Positions 23,767-31,852 of a stretch of 46,050 bases of DNA are shown here, piece by piece; position 1 is the stretch's first letter, and every line of letters starts with the position of its first letter. The notes under the pieces were generated by a model. That model was given only the letters and a program-made list of their open reading frames with translations, searched no databases and was not told the origin of the DNA. The translations under genes were made by a program, and so were the position numbers. This stretch comes from UBA4738 sp002413305 (GTDB lineage Bacteria > Actinomycetota > UBA4738): assembly GCA_036847185.1 (NCBI GenBank), contig DAIUAM010000026.1:1-46050 (forward strand), read 5' to 3'.

Positions 23767-24948
23767 ATGACGCCCTCCGCAGCGCGCTTCGCCGCGATCC
23801 CACAGGCCGGGCTTTTCACGGCCGACCACGCCGAGCTGCGGGACGTCATCCGGCAGTGGGTCCGCCGCGCCCTTCGGCCCCACGCCGAGGAGTGGGAGCG
23901 CGCCGGCGACTTCCCGTACCGGGAGGTCTTCCGCGAGGCTGGCTTGGTCGGGATCTTCGGCGCCAAGTACGAACCACGCTACGGAGGGACCGGGCCGGAC
24001 CTGGTGGCCGACGCCCTTATCACGGAGGAGCTGGTGGGGTGCGGCGCGGGCGGTGTGGCGGCAGCGCTGGGCGCGCACAAGGACCTCGGGCCGTACTACG
24101 TCTCCCGCTTCGGGACGGAGCAGCAGCGGCAGCGATACCTGATCCCCGCGGTGGCCGGGGAGCGTATCTGCGCCCTTGCCGTCACCGAGCCGGGGGCGGG
24201 CTCCGACGTGGCCGGCATCCGCACGCGGGCCGAACGTATCGGAGGTGGCGGCTGGCGCCTTTCAGGAACCAAGACGTTCATCACGAACGGCTCGATCGCC
24301 GACTTCGTCGTGGTCGCCGCGAAGACGGAGCCGGAGGCCGGAGCGCACGGCATCTCGCTGTTCGTCGTGGAGGCCGGGACCGCGGGTTTCTCCGCGCAGC
24401 GCCTGGACATGGTGGGTTGGCGGACCTCCCACACCGGTGAGCTCGTGTTCGAGGGATGCGAGGTGCCGGCTGATGCGTTGCTGGGCGAAGAGCACCAGGG
24501 TTTCGGACACATCATGGCGAACTTCCAGTGGGAGCGGATCGTGATGGCGCTGGCAGCCGTGGCGGCCGCCCGGGCAACGCTCGACCTGGCCATCTCTTAC
24601 GGGCGGGAACGGAAAGCGTTCGGCCGGCCGGTGGTGAAGTTCCAGGTGTGGCGGCACCGCTTGGCCGACCTGGCCACGGAGATCGAAGCCGCCCGGGCGC
24701 TGACCTATCACGCGCTGCGGAAGATCGTGGCCGGCGAGGACGCGGTCCGCGAGGTGTCCATGGCGAAGTGGCTCGCCACCGAGCTCGACTGGAAGGTCGC
24801 CGACGAAGCGCTCCAGATGCACGGGGGGTACGGCTACATGATGGAGTACCCCGTGCAGCGGGCCTGGCGCGACGCCCGCCTGGGCCCCATCGGGGGCGGT
24901 TCGACCGAGATCATGAAGGACATCATCGGCCGGTCGTTCGGCCTGTGA
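23767..24948 (+). CDS. acyl-CoA dehydrogenase (second of two)
   Basis: A 393-residue paralogue of the preceding gene with the same landmarks: FTADHAELRDVIRQWV, LAVTEPGAGSDVAGIRTRAE, KTFITNGSIADF, ALQMHGGYGYMMEYPVQRAWRDARLGPIGGGSTEIMKDIIGRSFGL. The two differ enough that they are old paralogues, perhaps with distinct substrates or forming a hetero-oligomer. The start at ATG 23767 is 30 bases after the previous stop. No strong ribosome site was seen before it. Confidence 0.93.
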   Translation: MTPSAARFAAIPQAGLFTADHAELRDVIRQWVRRALRPHAEEWERAGDFPYREVFREAGLVGIFGAKYEPRYGGTGPDLVADALITEELVGCGAGGVAAALGAHKDLGPYYVSRFGTEQQRQRYLIPAVAGERICALAVTEPGAGSDVAGIRTRAERIGGGGWRLSGTKTFITNGSIADFVVVAAKTEPEAGAHGISLFVVEAGTAGFSAQRLDMVGWRTSHTGELVFEGCEVPADALLGEEHQGFGHIMANFQWERIVMALAAVAAARATLDLAISYGRERKAFGRPVVKFQVWRHRLADLATEIEAARALTYHALRKIVAGEDAVREVSMAKWLATELDWKVADEALQMHGGYGYMMEYPVQRAWRDARLGPIGGGSTEIMKDIIGRSFGL

Positions 24949-24993
24949 TCCGCGCGTCCCCCGGTCCCGCCTTTCGGCGTCTTCCGGCCACCC

Positions 24994-24999
24994 TATACT
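24994..24999 (+). promoter_or_regulatory. -10 box of the acyl-CoA synthetase gene
   Basis: TATACT lies 41 bases before ATG 25041, leaving room for a short leader that contains the GGAGGAGG ribosome site. It means the synthetase can be transcribed apart from the dehydrogenases. Confidence 0.5.
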
Positions 25000-25040
25000 T
25001 CGGTCCTCGCGGCGGGCGAGACCCGGGAGGAGGTGGGCCG

Positions 25041-26555
25041 ATGAACCTCGCGGTGCTGGCGGAGCGGAACGTCCAACGGTTCGGCGAATACGAGTCCCTG
25101 ATCTTCGAGGATCGCGCCTACACCAACGTCGAACAGCTCCGGGGGGCCCGCCGGTTCGCGAACGGGCTGGTCTCCGTGGGGGTCGAACCCGGCGACCGGG
25201 TGGCGGTGATGATGCCGAACGGCGTTGAGGTCGGACAGGCATACACGGGCATCTCGGCAGCCGGGGGCGTGGTGGTGCCGATCGTCTTCCTGCTGGCCGT
25301 CCCGGAGATCAACCACATCCTGGCCGACGCGCGCCCGAAGGTGCTGGTCACCGGGCCGGACTTCGTCCCCACCGCCCGGGCCGCCATGGAAGGCCTGACC
25401 GAACCGCCCCGCGTGGTGGTCACCGGCGACGCGGCCCCCGAGGGCATGGACGCGTGGGACGGCCTGGTGGCGAGCCAGGCGCCGGCCTTCGCGCCGGTCG
25501 ACCGAGACGGCGACGACCTCGCCGTGATCATGTACACGGGCGGGACCACCGGGCGGCCGAAGGGCGTGATGATCACGCACGGCAACCTGCTGTGGATGGC
25601 TGAGACCCTGTCGAAGGAGACCACGGTCGGCCCGGACGACGTGGGGCTCATTGCGCTTCCCGTCTCGCACCTGTTCGGCATGATCGCCGGCCTCACCGGC
25701 CAGGTGCTGGGGACCCGAGGCGTCCTCTTGAAGTGGTTCGAAGCCGGCGAGGTCCTGCGGGCGATCGAGACGTACGGGGTCACGTCGATCCCCATGGTTC
25801 CGACCATGGCCCTGTTCCTGCTCCAGCATCCCGACGCGACGGCTACCGACACGTCGACGCTTCGAACGGTCCTGCTGTCGGCGGCACCGGTCCCGCTCGA
25901 TCTGAAACAGCGGTTCGCGGAGCGGTTCGGCTGCGAGGTGCTGGAGGCATACGGGCAGACCGAAGCCTCGCCGGCCATCGCCATCGAGCGGGAGGGAGAG
26001 GAGAAGCGGCCGGGATCGTGCGGGAAGGCCATCAGCGGCGCGGACGTGGCGATCCTCGGCGAGGACGGGACCGCGCTCCCGCCGGGCGAGGTCGGCGAGA
26101 TCTGCGCACGATCGCCCGGGATCATGAAGGGCTACTTCGGCCTGCCGGAGGCGACGGCTGAGGCGCTGCGGGACGGCTGGCTCCACACCGGTGACATGGG
26201 CTACCTCGATGCGGACGGCTACCTGTACGTGACCGACCGCAAGAAGGACCTCATCATCCGGGGCGGCTTCAACGTGTATCCGCGCGACGTCGAAGAGGTC
26301 CTGCACCAGCATCCGGACGTGGCGGAGGCGGCGGTGGTCGGCCGCCCCGATCCCGCCATGGGGGAGGAGGTCGTGGCATTCGTCGTCAAGGCACCCGGTA
26401 GCGAGGTGGCCGAAGACGACCTGCTGGCGTTCTGCCGCGACCGGCTGGCGAGATACAAGTCGCCGAGAGAGATCCGGTTCACCGGATACCTGCCGAAGTC
26501 CCCGATCGGCAAGGTCCTGAAGAAGGACCTCCGGGCCCAGGTGGGAGGCGCCTGA
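25041..26555 (+). CDS. acyl-CoA synthetase (AMP-forming, class I)
   Basis: A 504-residue adenylate-forming enzyme that activates a carboxylic acid to its CoA ester. The ATP loop MYTGGTTGRPKGVMITHGNL is near residue 170. EAYGQTEASPA follows near 305, then TGDMGYLDADGYLYVTDRKKDLIIRGGFNVYPRDVEEVL, and the C-terminal catalytic Lys is in KSPIGKVLKKDLR. GGAGGAGG lies 7 bases before ATG 25041. Its place after two acyl-CoA dehydrogenases suggests fatty-acid or branched/aromatic acid catabolism. Confidence 0.93.
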   Translation: MNLAVLAERNVQRFGEYESLIFEDRAYTNVEQLRGARRFANGLVSVGVEPGDRVAVMMPNGVEVGQAYTGISAAGGVVVPIVFLLAVPEINHILADARPKVLVTGPDFVPTARAAMEGLTEPPRVVVTGDAAPEGMDAWDGLVASQAPAFAPVDRDGDDLAVIMYTGGTTGRPKGVMITHGNLLWMAETLSKETTVGPDDVGLIALPVSHLFGMIAGLTGQVLGTRGVLLKWFEAGEVLRAIETYGVTSIPMVPTMALFLLQHPDATATDTSTLRTVLLSAAPVPLDLKQRFAERFGCEVLEAYGQTEASPAIAIEREGEEKRPGSCGKAISGADVAILGEDGTALPPGEVGEICARSPGIMKGYFGLPEATAEALRDGWLHTGDMGYLDADGYLYVTDRKKDLIIRGGFNVYPRDVEEVLHQHPDVAEAAVVGRPDPAMGEEVVAFVVKAPGSEVAEDDLLAFCRDRLARYKSPREIRFTGYLPKSPIGKVLKKDLRAQVGGA

Positions 26556-26600
26556 AGAGGGCGGGCGGATCGCGGGCTCCGGCGGGTGCGGAGATCTCGG

Positions 26601-26630
26601 TTGACACGCGGAATTGTCACTGGATAGGGT
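26601..26630 (+). promoter_or_regulatory. promoter of the M23 peptidase gene
   Basis: TTGACA at 26601-26606, an 18-base spacer and TAGGGT at 26625-26630 form the most classical sigma-70-like promoter in the window. An inverted repeat TGACA-N8-TGTCA (26602-26619) overlaps the -35 box and could be an operator. Confidence 0.6.
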
Positions 26631-26706
26631 CATTCGGCTCGTTCTGTCACCCTGTCCCGGTCCGTTCTGGGCGGCCGGCTCGAGCCCCCGCGACGGAGGA
26701 GGGCGG

Positions 26707-27756
26707 TTGATCCCACGCAGAGCCCGGATGCTGGCCGGGCTGGTCACGTTGGTCACCATCCTGGGCGCGGCGGCCACGCCGGTGCACGCCGATACGGCCG
26801 GCGACCTGAAGGCGGCGAAGGCGAACCTCGCCACGATCCAGACGGGGCTGGACGCCCTGGTGACGAGCTACGACGCGGCGCAGGCACGGTACGCGAAGAC
26901 GCAGGCGCAGATACAGGACGTCCGGGCGCGCGCCGCCCGCGAACGGGCCAGGATGTCCGAGATCCACGATGCGCTGGCCGGCGAGGCGTGGGACGCGTAC
27001 GAGAGCGATGGCGTGAACACGGTCGAGCTGTTGCTCACGTCCAGTTCGTTCTCGGAGTTCTCCGACCGGGTCGAATTCCTGGGAAGCCTGGCACGGAGTG
27101 ACAACGACCTGCTTGTGCAGGCCGGCGTGTCCGGCGAGAAGCTCCGCCGCCTGAACGGGCAGCTCTCGATCCTCTCGGCCCAGCAGTCCGCCACCGTGGG
27201 GCAGCTCTCGACCCAGAAGGCGGCCATCGCATCGCAGTTCGCTGCGGCTCAGTCGCAGATCGCCTCGCTCCAGGCCAAGCTCGCCGCGCTGGAGGCGGCC
27301 GCCAGGGCCGCTCAGCCGGGCGCTTCGGGCCCTCCCGGGCCGGTCACCGGTGGGGGTCCTCTCCAGGCCTGCCCGGTCGGGCAGCCCCGGGCCTTCAGCG
27401 ACGACTTCGGCGACCCCCGGCCGGGAGGCCGAACGCACCAGGGCATCGACCTGCTCGCGCCGCTCGGCACCCCGATCTACGCGGCGCAGTCCGGGCAGTT
27501 CGAGCAGAACTCCAACTCGCTCGGCGGGACCACCGCGCTCCTGTACGCGGACAACGGCGACTACACGTACTACGCGCACATGTCGAGCTACGCGGGCGTG
27601 GCGAACGGGGCGCACGTGCCGGCGGGTACCATGATCGGCCACGTGGGGAACACCGGTGACGCGGCCGGCGGCCCATACCACCTGCATTTCGAATACCACC
27701 CGGGCGGCGGGGGCGCGGTCGACCCCTATCGGTACCTCGTCGCGGTCTGCGGGTAA
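26707..27756 (+). CDS. secreted M23-family peptidoglycan endopeptidase with coiled coil
   Basis: About 349 residues. A signal peptide (LAGLVTLVTILGAAATPVHA) is followed by a long coiled coil, residues about 32-200 (LKAAKANLATIQTGLDALV and QLSILSAQQSATVGQLST regions), a Pro/Gly linker, and a LytM/M23 domain. The zinc ligands are visible in THQGIDLLAPLGTPIYAA (His, Asp) and in HLHFEYH, with YYAHMS before it. The layout resembles EnvC/NlpD-like or PcsB-like division hydrolases or their activators; since the catalytic His residues are present it may be active. I chose TTG 26707, which has GGAGGAGGG just upstream and gives a clean signal peptide; the frame extends to 26614. Confidence 0.85.
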   Translation: MIPRRARMLAGLVTLVTILGAAATPVHADTAGDLKAAKANLATIQTGLDALVTSYDAAQARYAKTQAQIQDVRARAARERARMSEIHDALAGEAWDAYESDGVNTVELLLTSSSFSEFSDRVEFLGSLARSDNDLLVQAGVSGEKLRRLNGQLSILSAQQSATVGQLSTQKAAIASQFAAAQSQIASLQAKLAALEAAARAAQPGASGPPGPVTGGGPLQACPVGQPRAFSDDFGDPRPGGRTHQGIDLLAPLGTPIYAAQSGQFEQNSNSLGGTTALLYADNGDYTYYAHMSSYAGVANGAHVPAGTMIGHVGNTGDAAGGPYHLHFEYHPGGGGAVDPYRYLVAVCG

Positions 27757-27761
27757 GGCGC

Positions 27762-27767
27762 TACTCT
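27762..27767 (+). promoter_or_regulatory. -10 box of RsiG-like gene, leaderless type
   Basis: TACTCT ends 7 bases before ATG 27775, in the 18-base gap after the M23 peptidase stop. The gene may thus have its own leaderless transcript. Confidence 0.4.
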
Positions 27768-27774
27768 GGCCGGC

Positions 27775-28308
27775 ATGAGCGATCGCACCACCTCCCGCGC
27801 CGCCGAGGTGCTCGACCAGTCGTTCGCGGAGGGGCTGGCGGAGATCTCGCTGGAGGAGCTCCGCCGCCGCCGGGACGAAGCGCTCGCAGAACGCGAATTC
27901 CAGTCCTACCTCCGCCGGCTGGTCCAGACCCGGATCGACATCCTTCGCGACGAACAGGCCCGGCGGGTGGAGGGCGGCGACCCACAACCGCTGGTCGAGC
28001 GGTTGGCCTCGGCGCTCTCCGAAGGCGGGCCGAAGGGCACCAGCCGGGGGGAGGCGCTGGTGGTCAGTGTGTCTTCGGAGGACATGGCCGAAGCTCAGCT
28101 GCAGGCCGACGCGATCACACGGATCGGGGATGCCGACCCACGGTCGATGTCGGATGAGGACCTCGTCGCCGCTGTGGCGGTGCTCGAGGAGGCCGAACGG
28201 TCGGTCTCCGCGGACCGCGTGGCGATCTTCCACGTCCACGACCGGCTGCAGGACGAGCTGAAGCGTCGGTACCGGGCCGACCCCTCGCTGATCGCCCGCG
28301 AGTTCTAA
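27775..28308 (+). CDS. RsiG-like coiled-coil protein (possible c-di-GMP-responsive anti-sigma factor)
   Basis: A 177-residue, mostly helical protein. The first long helix contains SYLRRLVQTRID (about residues 44-55), which fits S(X)2R(X)3Q(X)3D, the last four positions of the c-di-GMP-binding signature E(X)3S(X)2R(X)3Q(X)3D described for RsiG. The first position is Arg instead of Glu, with Glu residues beside it. A second helix (SADRVAIFHVHDRLQDELKRRYRADPSLI) lies at the C-terminus without the motif, as in single-motif RsiG proteins of deep actinobacteria. In Streptomyces RsiG holds the sigma factor WhiG; no such sigma gene is in this window. Function is inferred from the motif. Confidence 0.6.
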   Translation: MSDRTTSRAAEVLDQSFAEGLAEISLEELRRRRDEALAEREFQSYLRRLVQTRIDILRDEQARRVEGGDPQPLVERLASALSEGGPKGTSRGEALVVSVSSEDMAEAQLQADAITRIGDADPRSMSDEDLVAAVAVLEEAERSVSADRVAIFHVHDRLQDELKRRYRADPSLIAREF

Positions 28309-28341
28309 GAGCCACCCGGCCCGGCCGAGTTCCGGACGCCG

Positions 28342-28347
28342 TAGGCT
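28342..28347 (+). promoter_or_regulatory. -10 box of asparaginase gene, leaderless type
   Basis: TAGGCT ends 7 bases before GTG 28355. Confidence 0.5.
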
Positions 28348-28354
28348 TCGCGCT

Positions 28355-29338
28355 GTGAGCTCCGTCCCGCTGGTGCGCGTCACCCGGTCCGGCCTCGAGG
28401 AGTCGGTGCACCTCGTGGACGTGGTCGTGGTGGACGCTGACGGACGCGTGGTCGCCTCGTGTGGCGACCCCGACCGGGAGCTCTACGCGCGGTCGTCGAT
28501 GAAACCGTTCCAGGCGACCGTCACGCTGTCCCTCGCGCCGTTCGACTTCACTGACGCGGAGGTCGCGGTGATGTGCGCCTCGCACAACGCCGAACCGGTC
28601 CACGTGCGAACCGTGCGGTCGATCCTGGCCCGGACCGGCGTGGACGAAGGCGCTTTGCAGTGCCCCTCGATGCGGCCGTGGGACGACGAGACACTCGCCG
28701 CCGACCCGAAGCGGCGGCGGATCAATTCGGATTGCTCCGGCAAGCACGCCGGGATGCTCGCGGCGTGCGCCGCTCAAGGATGGCCGCTCGCGAACTACAG
28801 GGCCCCCGACCACCCGTTGCAGCAGGCGGTGCTGCGCTCGGTGCTCCGGGCTTCCGGCCGGGAGGAGGTCCGAGTCGGGGTGGACGGTTGCGGGGTCCCC
28901 GTCCATGGGATGCCGCTCTGGGCGATGGCGACGATCTACGCGCGCATGGTGGCACGCGAACGCCTGGGGGACCTCGCCCCGTTCGCCGAGCGTGCAGTGT
29001 CCTCCATGGTCGCCGAGCCGTATCTGGTGGCCGGTCGGAACCGCGCGGACACGGCGCTGATGGAAGCGGCGCCGGGAGCGGTGATCGCCAAGGGCGGCGC
29101 TGAAGCGCTGATGTGTGCTGCCCTGCTCGAGCCTCGGCTCGGGATCGCGGTGAAGATCCGTGACGGGGCGTCTCGGGCCAGCGGCCCGGCTGTCCTCCAT
29201 GTGCTGCGACTCCTCGGCGCGCTCGACGAGGGGCAGGTCGAACGCCTCGCCCCCTTCGCCCGGCCGGCTGTGCTGGGAGGCGGTGAACCCGTAGGAGAGG
29301 TCCGGGCCGAGTTCGACCTGACCCGCGCCCCGACTTAG
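28355..29338 (+). CDS. L-asparaginase II family protein
   Basis: A 327-residue member of the Rhizobium etli-type asparaginase II family (PF06089), which differs from the E. coli enzymes. Conserved stretches are RSSMKPFQA (near residue 48), CASHNAEPVHV, INSDCSGKHAGMLAAC, and VDGCGVPVHGMPLWAMA, which include the Ser, Lys and Cys residues used in this family. It releases ammonia from asparagine, feeding the nitrogen pathways nearby. The GTG at 28355 follows a TAGGCT box by 7 bases and has no ribosome-binding site, consistent with a leaderless transcript. Confidence 0.88.
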   Translation: MSSVPLVRVTRSGLEESVHLVDVVVVDADGRVVASCGDPDRELYARSSMKPFQATVTLSLAPFDFTDAEVAVMCASHNAEPVHVRTVRSILARTGVDEGALQCPSMRPWDDETLAADPKRRRINSDCSGKHAGMLAACAAQGWPLANYRAPDHPLQQAVLRSVLRASGREEVRVGVDGCGVPVHGMPLWAMATIYARMVARERLGDLAPFAERAVSSMVAEPYLVAGRNRADTALMEAAPGAVIAKGGAEALMCAALLEPRLGIAVKIRDGASRASGPAVLHVLRLLGALDEGQVERLAPFARPAVLGGGEPVGEVRAEFDLTRAPT

Positions 29339-29357
29339 CCGCTGTTATCCGTGAAGT

Positions 29358-29386
29358 TTGCAAGTGTTTAAAGAATCTGCTAGCCT
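29358..29386 (+). promoter_or_regulatory. promoter of the XRE regulator gene
   Basis: TTGCAA at 29358-29363, a 17-base AT-rich spacer, and TAGCCT at 29381-29386, which ends 10 bases before ATG 29397. Confidence 0.55.
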
Positions 29387-29396
29387 TCGAGGCGTC

Positions 29397-29933
29397 ATGA
29401 ACGTTCGCGAGGTCGGTGCCTACATCCGGAGCCAGCGGCTCAGCTCGCGGCTCTCGCTCAAGAACGTGTCTGGGCTGGCGGGGATCTCGATCCCGTACTT
29501 GTCCCAGGTCGAAAGGGGCCTCCGCAAGCCCAGCGCGGACATCCTCCAGGCGATCGCGAAGGCGCTCCGCATCTCAGCCGAGACGCTGTACGTCCAAGCT
29601 GGGATCCTCGAGAGCCACCCGGTCCCCGACGTGGCATCGGCCATCATGGCCGATCCCTCGGTCACCGAGCGCCAGAAGCAGGCGCTCATCCAGATCTACG
29701 AAGCGTTTCGAGAGGAGACGGGCCGCGACCTGCTTCCGCGTGCCTCTACGGGCGTCGTGACCGCTGCGAGCAAGGGTTCCACCGTCACACGAGCTCGCAC
29801 TGCTCGCGGCCGGAGCGCGACCACGAAGCGTTCGAGTGTCGAAGCTGGCGGGGGGGCGAAGACAAAGGCTGGAAACAGCCCTCACCCGGCTCCCCTTCGT
29901 TCCCCCGCCACCAACCGTGGGAAGGAGGTGTAA
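29397..29933 (+). CDS. XRE-family transcriptional regulator (Rv0474-like)
   Basis: A 178-residue DNA-binding protein. The helix-turn-helix is at residues about 5-65 (VGAYIRSQRLSSRLSLKNVSGLAGISIPYLSQVERGLRKPSADILQAIAKALRIS), followed by ETLYVQAGIL and a DPSVTERQKQALIQIYEAFREE segment. This arrangement matches mycobacterial Rv0474, which lies directly before hbhA. The C-terminal 45 residues are a low-complexity Thr/Arg/Ala/Lys tail not needed for DNA binding. The next gene, 2 bases on, is an HbhA-like protein, so the pair probably forms one operon and the regulator may control it. Confidence 0.85.
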   Translation: MNVREVGAYIRSQRLSSRLSLKNVSGLAGISIPYLSQVERGLRKPSADILQAIAKALRISAETLYVQAGILESHPVPDVASAIMADPSVTERQKQALIQIYEAFREETGRDLLPRASTGVVTAASKGSTVTRARTARGRSATTKRSSVEAGGGAKTKAGNSPHPAPLRSPATNRGKEV

Positions 29934-29935
29934 CC

Positions 29936-30283
29936 ATGGCGACCGCGACGAAGAAGTACGACGCGAAGAAGGCACTGTCCGACTACTACGTGTACGTGCC
30001 ACTCGGCGCCGGCCAGCTCTTCTTCGAGAAGTCGAAGGAGTTCTCCGGCAAGGTGCAGAGCTTCGCCCAGGCCCGGCGCAGGCGAGCGCTCTCGACCTAC
30101 GAGGACCTCGCGAAGCGCGGCGAGAAGCTCGCCCGCAGCATCAGCCGGTCCGCGTACACGAAACGGGCGATCGAACAGAGCAAGATCGCGCGCACGCAGG
30201 TCAAGGCCGCGACCACCAGCGTCCGGAAGGCCGTCAGCACCACCGGGACGGCTGCAAAGGAAGCTGCCAAGAAAGTCAGCTAG
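29936..30283 (+). CDS. HbhA-like helical, lysine-rich protein
   Basis: A 115-residue basic helical protein. The central RALSTYEDLAKRGEKLARSI resembles the SRYNELVERGEAALERL part of mycobacterial heparin-binding haemagglutinin. The C-terminus is Lys/Ala rich (TAAKEAAKKVS) but much shorter than the KKAAPAKK tail of HbhA. No signal peptide is seen. GGAAGGAGG lies 7 bases before ATG 29936. The gene directly follows an Rv0474-like regulator, which supports the family call. In mycobacteria HbhA is a surface adhesin also linked to lipid inclusions; the role here is unknown. A terminator follows. Confidence 0.65.
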   Translation: MATATKKYDAKKALSDYYVYVPLGAGQLFFEKSKEFSGKVQSFAQARRRRALSTYEDLAKRGEKLARSISRSAYTKRAIEQSKIARTQVKAATTSVRKAVSTTGTAAKEAAKKVS

Positions 30284-30345
30284 CTGACCTGCTGCCAAGA
30301 CGTCCCCCCGGACTCTCCCGCGCCCGGGAGGGCGAAGTGGGAAGA

Positions 30346-30373
30346 CCCGCCCCCCGGGGCGGGTTTTCCTTTT
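30346..30373 (+). terminator. Rho-independent terminator after the HbhA-like gene
   Basis: CCCGCCCC pairs with GGGGCGGG across a 2-base loop, followed by TTTTCCTTTT. This is the clearest intrinsic terminator in the window. A second hairpin, CTCCCG with CGGGAG, lies just upstream at 30315-30330. Confidence 0.85.
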
Positions 30374-30446
30374 CGTGGAGGTTCTTCGTTCGGGCCGCCG
30401 ATCCGGAGGACTCCGCCGCATGAGATTGCAGACGCAACTTCTCGTC

Positions 30447-30452
30447 TACGAT
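30447..30452 (+). promoter_or_regulatory. -10 box of mshA
   Basis: TACGAT lies 13 bases before ATG 30466, with GGGAG between them as ribosome site. TTGCAG 15 bases upstream is a weak -35 candidate. Confidence 0.45.
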
Positions 30453-30465
30453 GGGAGCATCCACC

Positions 30466-31788
30466 ATGCTTGAACCCAGACCGGACGCCGAACTCCGCCG
30501 GGCCCGCGACAGGGGCGAGGCACCCGATCCCGCCCGCGTCGCAGTCATCAGCGTGCACACCTCGCCGGGCGACCAGCCCGGGAGCGGAGACTCCGGCGGG
30601 ATGAACGTCTACGTCCGCGAGGTGGCCGGCCGGCTGGTCGAACAGGGCATCCAGGTCGACATCTACACGCGTTTGGACGGCGACCCCGGCCCGCGGGTCC
30701 AGGACATCGGGGACGGTGCCCGGCTGATCCGAGTCCCGGCGGGTCCGCGCGGTCCGGTGCCGAAGGAGGACCTCCCGAAGCACCTGCCGGAGTTCCTGGA
30801 TGGCGTGCTGAGCCACGCCCACGCCGAGGACCCGACGCCCCACCGCCACTCGCCGTACGACGTGGTCCACAGTCACTACTGGCTGTCCGGCTGGGTGGGC
30901 AGCCAAGCCAAGCAGATCTGGGGCGTCCCGCTGGTGGCGTCCTTCCACACGCTGGGGAAGGTGAAGAACGACTCGCTGGACGACCGCGACCACCTGGAGC
31001 CGTCCATCCGGTTGGCCGGAGAGCAGAAGGTCGTGCACGGGGCCGACCGCATCCTCGCCCCCACGCCGGTCGAGGCCGGCCAGCTGGTGAGCCTGTACGG
31101 AGCGGACCCGGCGCGGATCCGGATCATCTCGCCCGGCGTCGATACGGAGCTGTTCGTCCCCAGGCCGAAGGCCGAAGCGCGCGCCCGGCTGCACCTGGCG
31201 AAAGCCCGCCTCGTGCTGTTCGTCGGGCGGCTCCAGCCGTTCAAGGGCCCCGACGTGGCGGTCCGGGCGCTGGCGGCGGCCGTCCGCCAAGCTCCGGAGC
31301 TGATGCGCGACGCCGTCCTGGCCGTGGTCGGCGGGCCGGCCGGACAGCAGTCCCAGCCGGATGAGGTGGCCCGGCTCATGCAGCTGGCCTCCTCCGCTGG
31401 GGTCGGGGACCGCGTGGTCTTCTTCCCGCCCCAGCCGCACGAGCGCCTTGCGGACTTCTACTCGGCCGCCGAGGTCGTCCTGGTGCCGTCCCGGTGGGAG
31501 TCCTTCGGGCTCGTGGCCCTGGAGGCCGAAGCGTGCGGTACGCCGGTCATCGCGGCCGACGCCGGTGGCCTGCGGGACGTCGTGGTGGACGGCTCGACCG
31601 GGTTCCTGGTCAAGGGGCACGACCCGGATCGGTACGGAGCGAAGATCGTCGAGCTGTTCTCCGACCGGAAGCTGGCGCGACGCCTGTCGGCGGCGGCGGT
31701 CCGTCATGCGGCGAGGTTCTCGTGGGACGCCACCGCGGCCGAGATCCGCGGCGTCTACCGGGAGCTGCTGCCCCGTGAGGCCTCCTGA
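30466..31788 (+). CDS. mshA: D-inositol-3-phosphate glycosyltransferase, mycothiol synthesis
   Basis: The first step of mycothiol synthesis: transfer of N-acetylglucosamine from UDP-GlcNAc to 1L-inositol 1-phosphate. The 440-residue GT4 enzyme has the MshA opening VISVHTSPGDQPGSGDSGGMNVYV (about 26-49), DVVHSHYWLSGWVG, SFHTLGKVKN, and the C-terminal donor-site motif ESFGLVALEAEACGTPVIAADAGGL. Mycothiol is made only by actinobacteria, so this gene anchors the taxonomic call. ATG 30466 has GGGAG 8 bases upstream; an in-frame ATG at 30451 lies inside the -10 box. Confidence 0.93.
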   Translation: MLEPRPDAELRRARDRGEAPDPARVAVISVHTSPGDQPGSGDSGGMNVYVREVAGRLVEQGIQVDIYTRLDGDPGPRVQDIGDGARLIRVPAGPRGPVPKEDLPKHLPEFLDGVLSHAHAEDPTPHRHSPYDVVHSHYWLSGWVGSQAKQIWGVPLVASFHTLGKVKNDSLDDRDHLEPSIRLAGEQKVVHGADRILAPTPVEAGQLVSLYGADPARIRIISPGVDTELFVPRPKAEARARLHLAKARLVLFVGRLQPFKGPDVAVRALAAAVRQAPELMRDAVLAVVGGPAGQQSQPDEVARLMQLASSAGVGDRVVFFPPQPHERLADFYSAAEVVLVPSRWESFGLVALEAEACGTPVIAADAGGLRDVVVDGSTGFLVKGHDPDRYGAKIVELFSDRKLARRLSAAAVRHAARFSWDATAAEIRGVYRELLPREAS

Positions 31789-31852
31789 AGCGCGGCCAGA
31801 CCGTGCCCAGGAGGGGCGGACGGCGGCGTTCGGCGTGCGCGATGATGTCGGC

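Noticed and set aside
24993..26834. 613-residue minus-strand frame opposite the acyl-CoA synthetase
   Set aside because: Composition is typical of a GC-rich antisense shadow; the plus-strand gene has all enzyme motifs.
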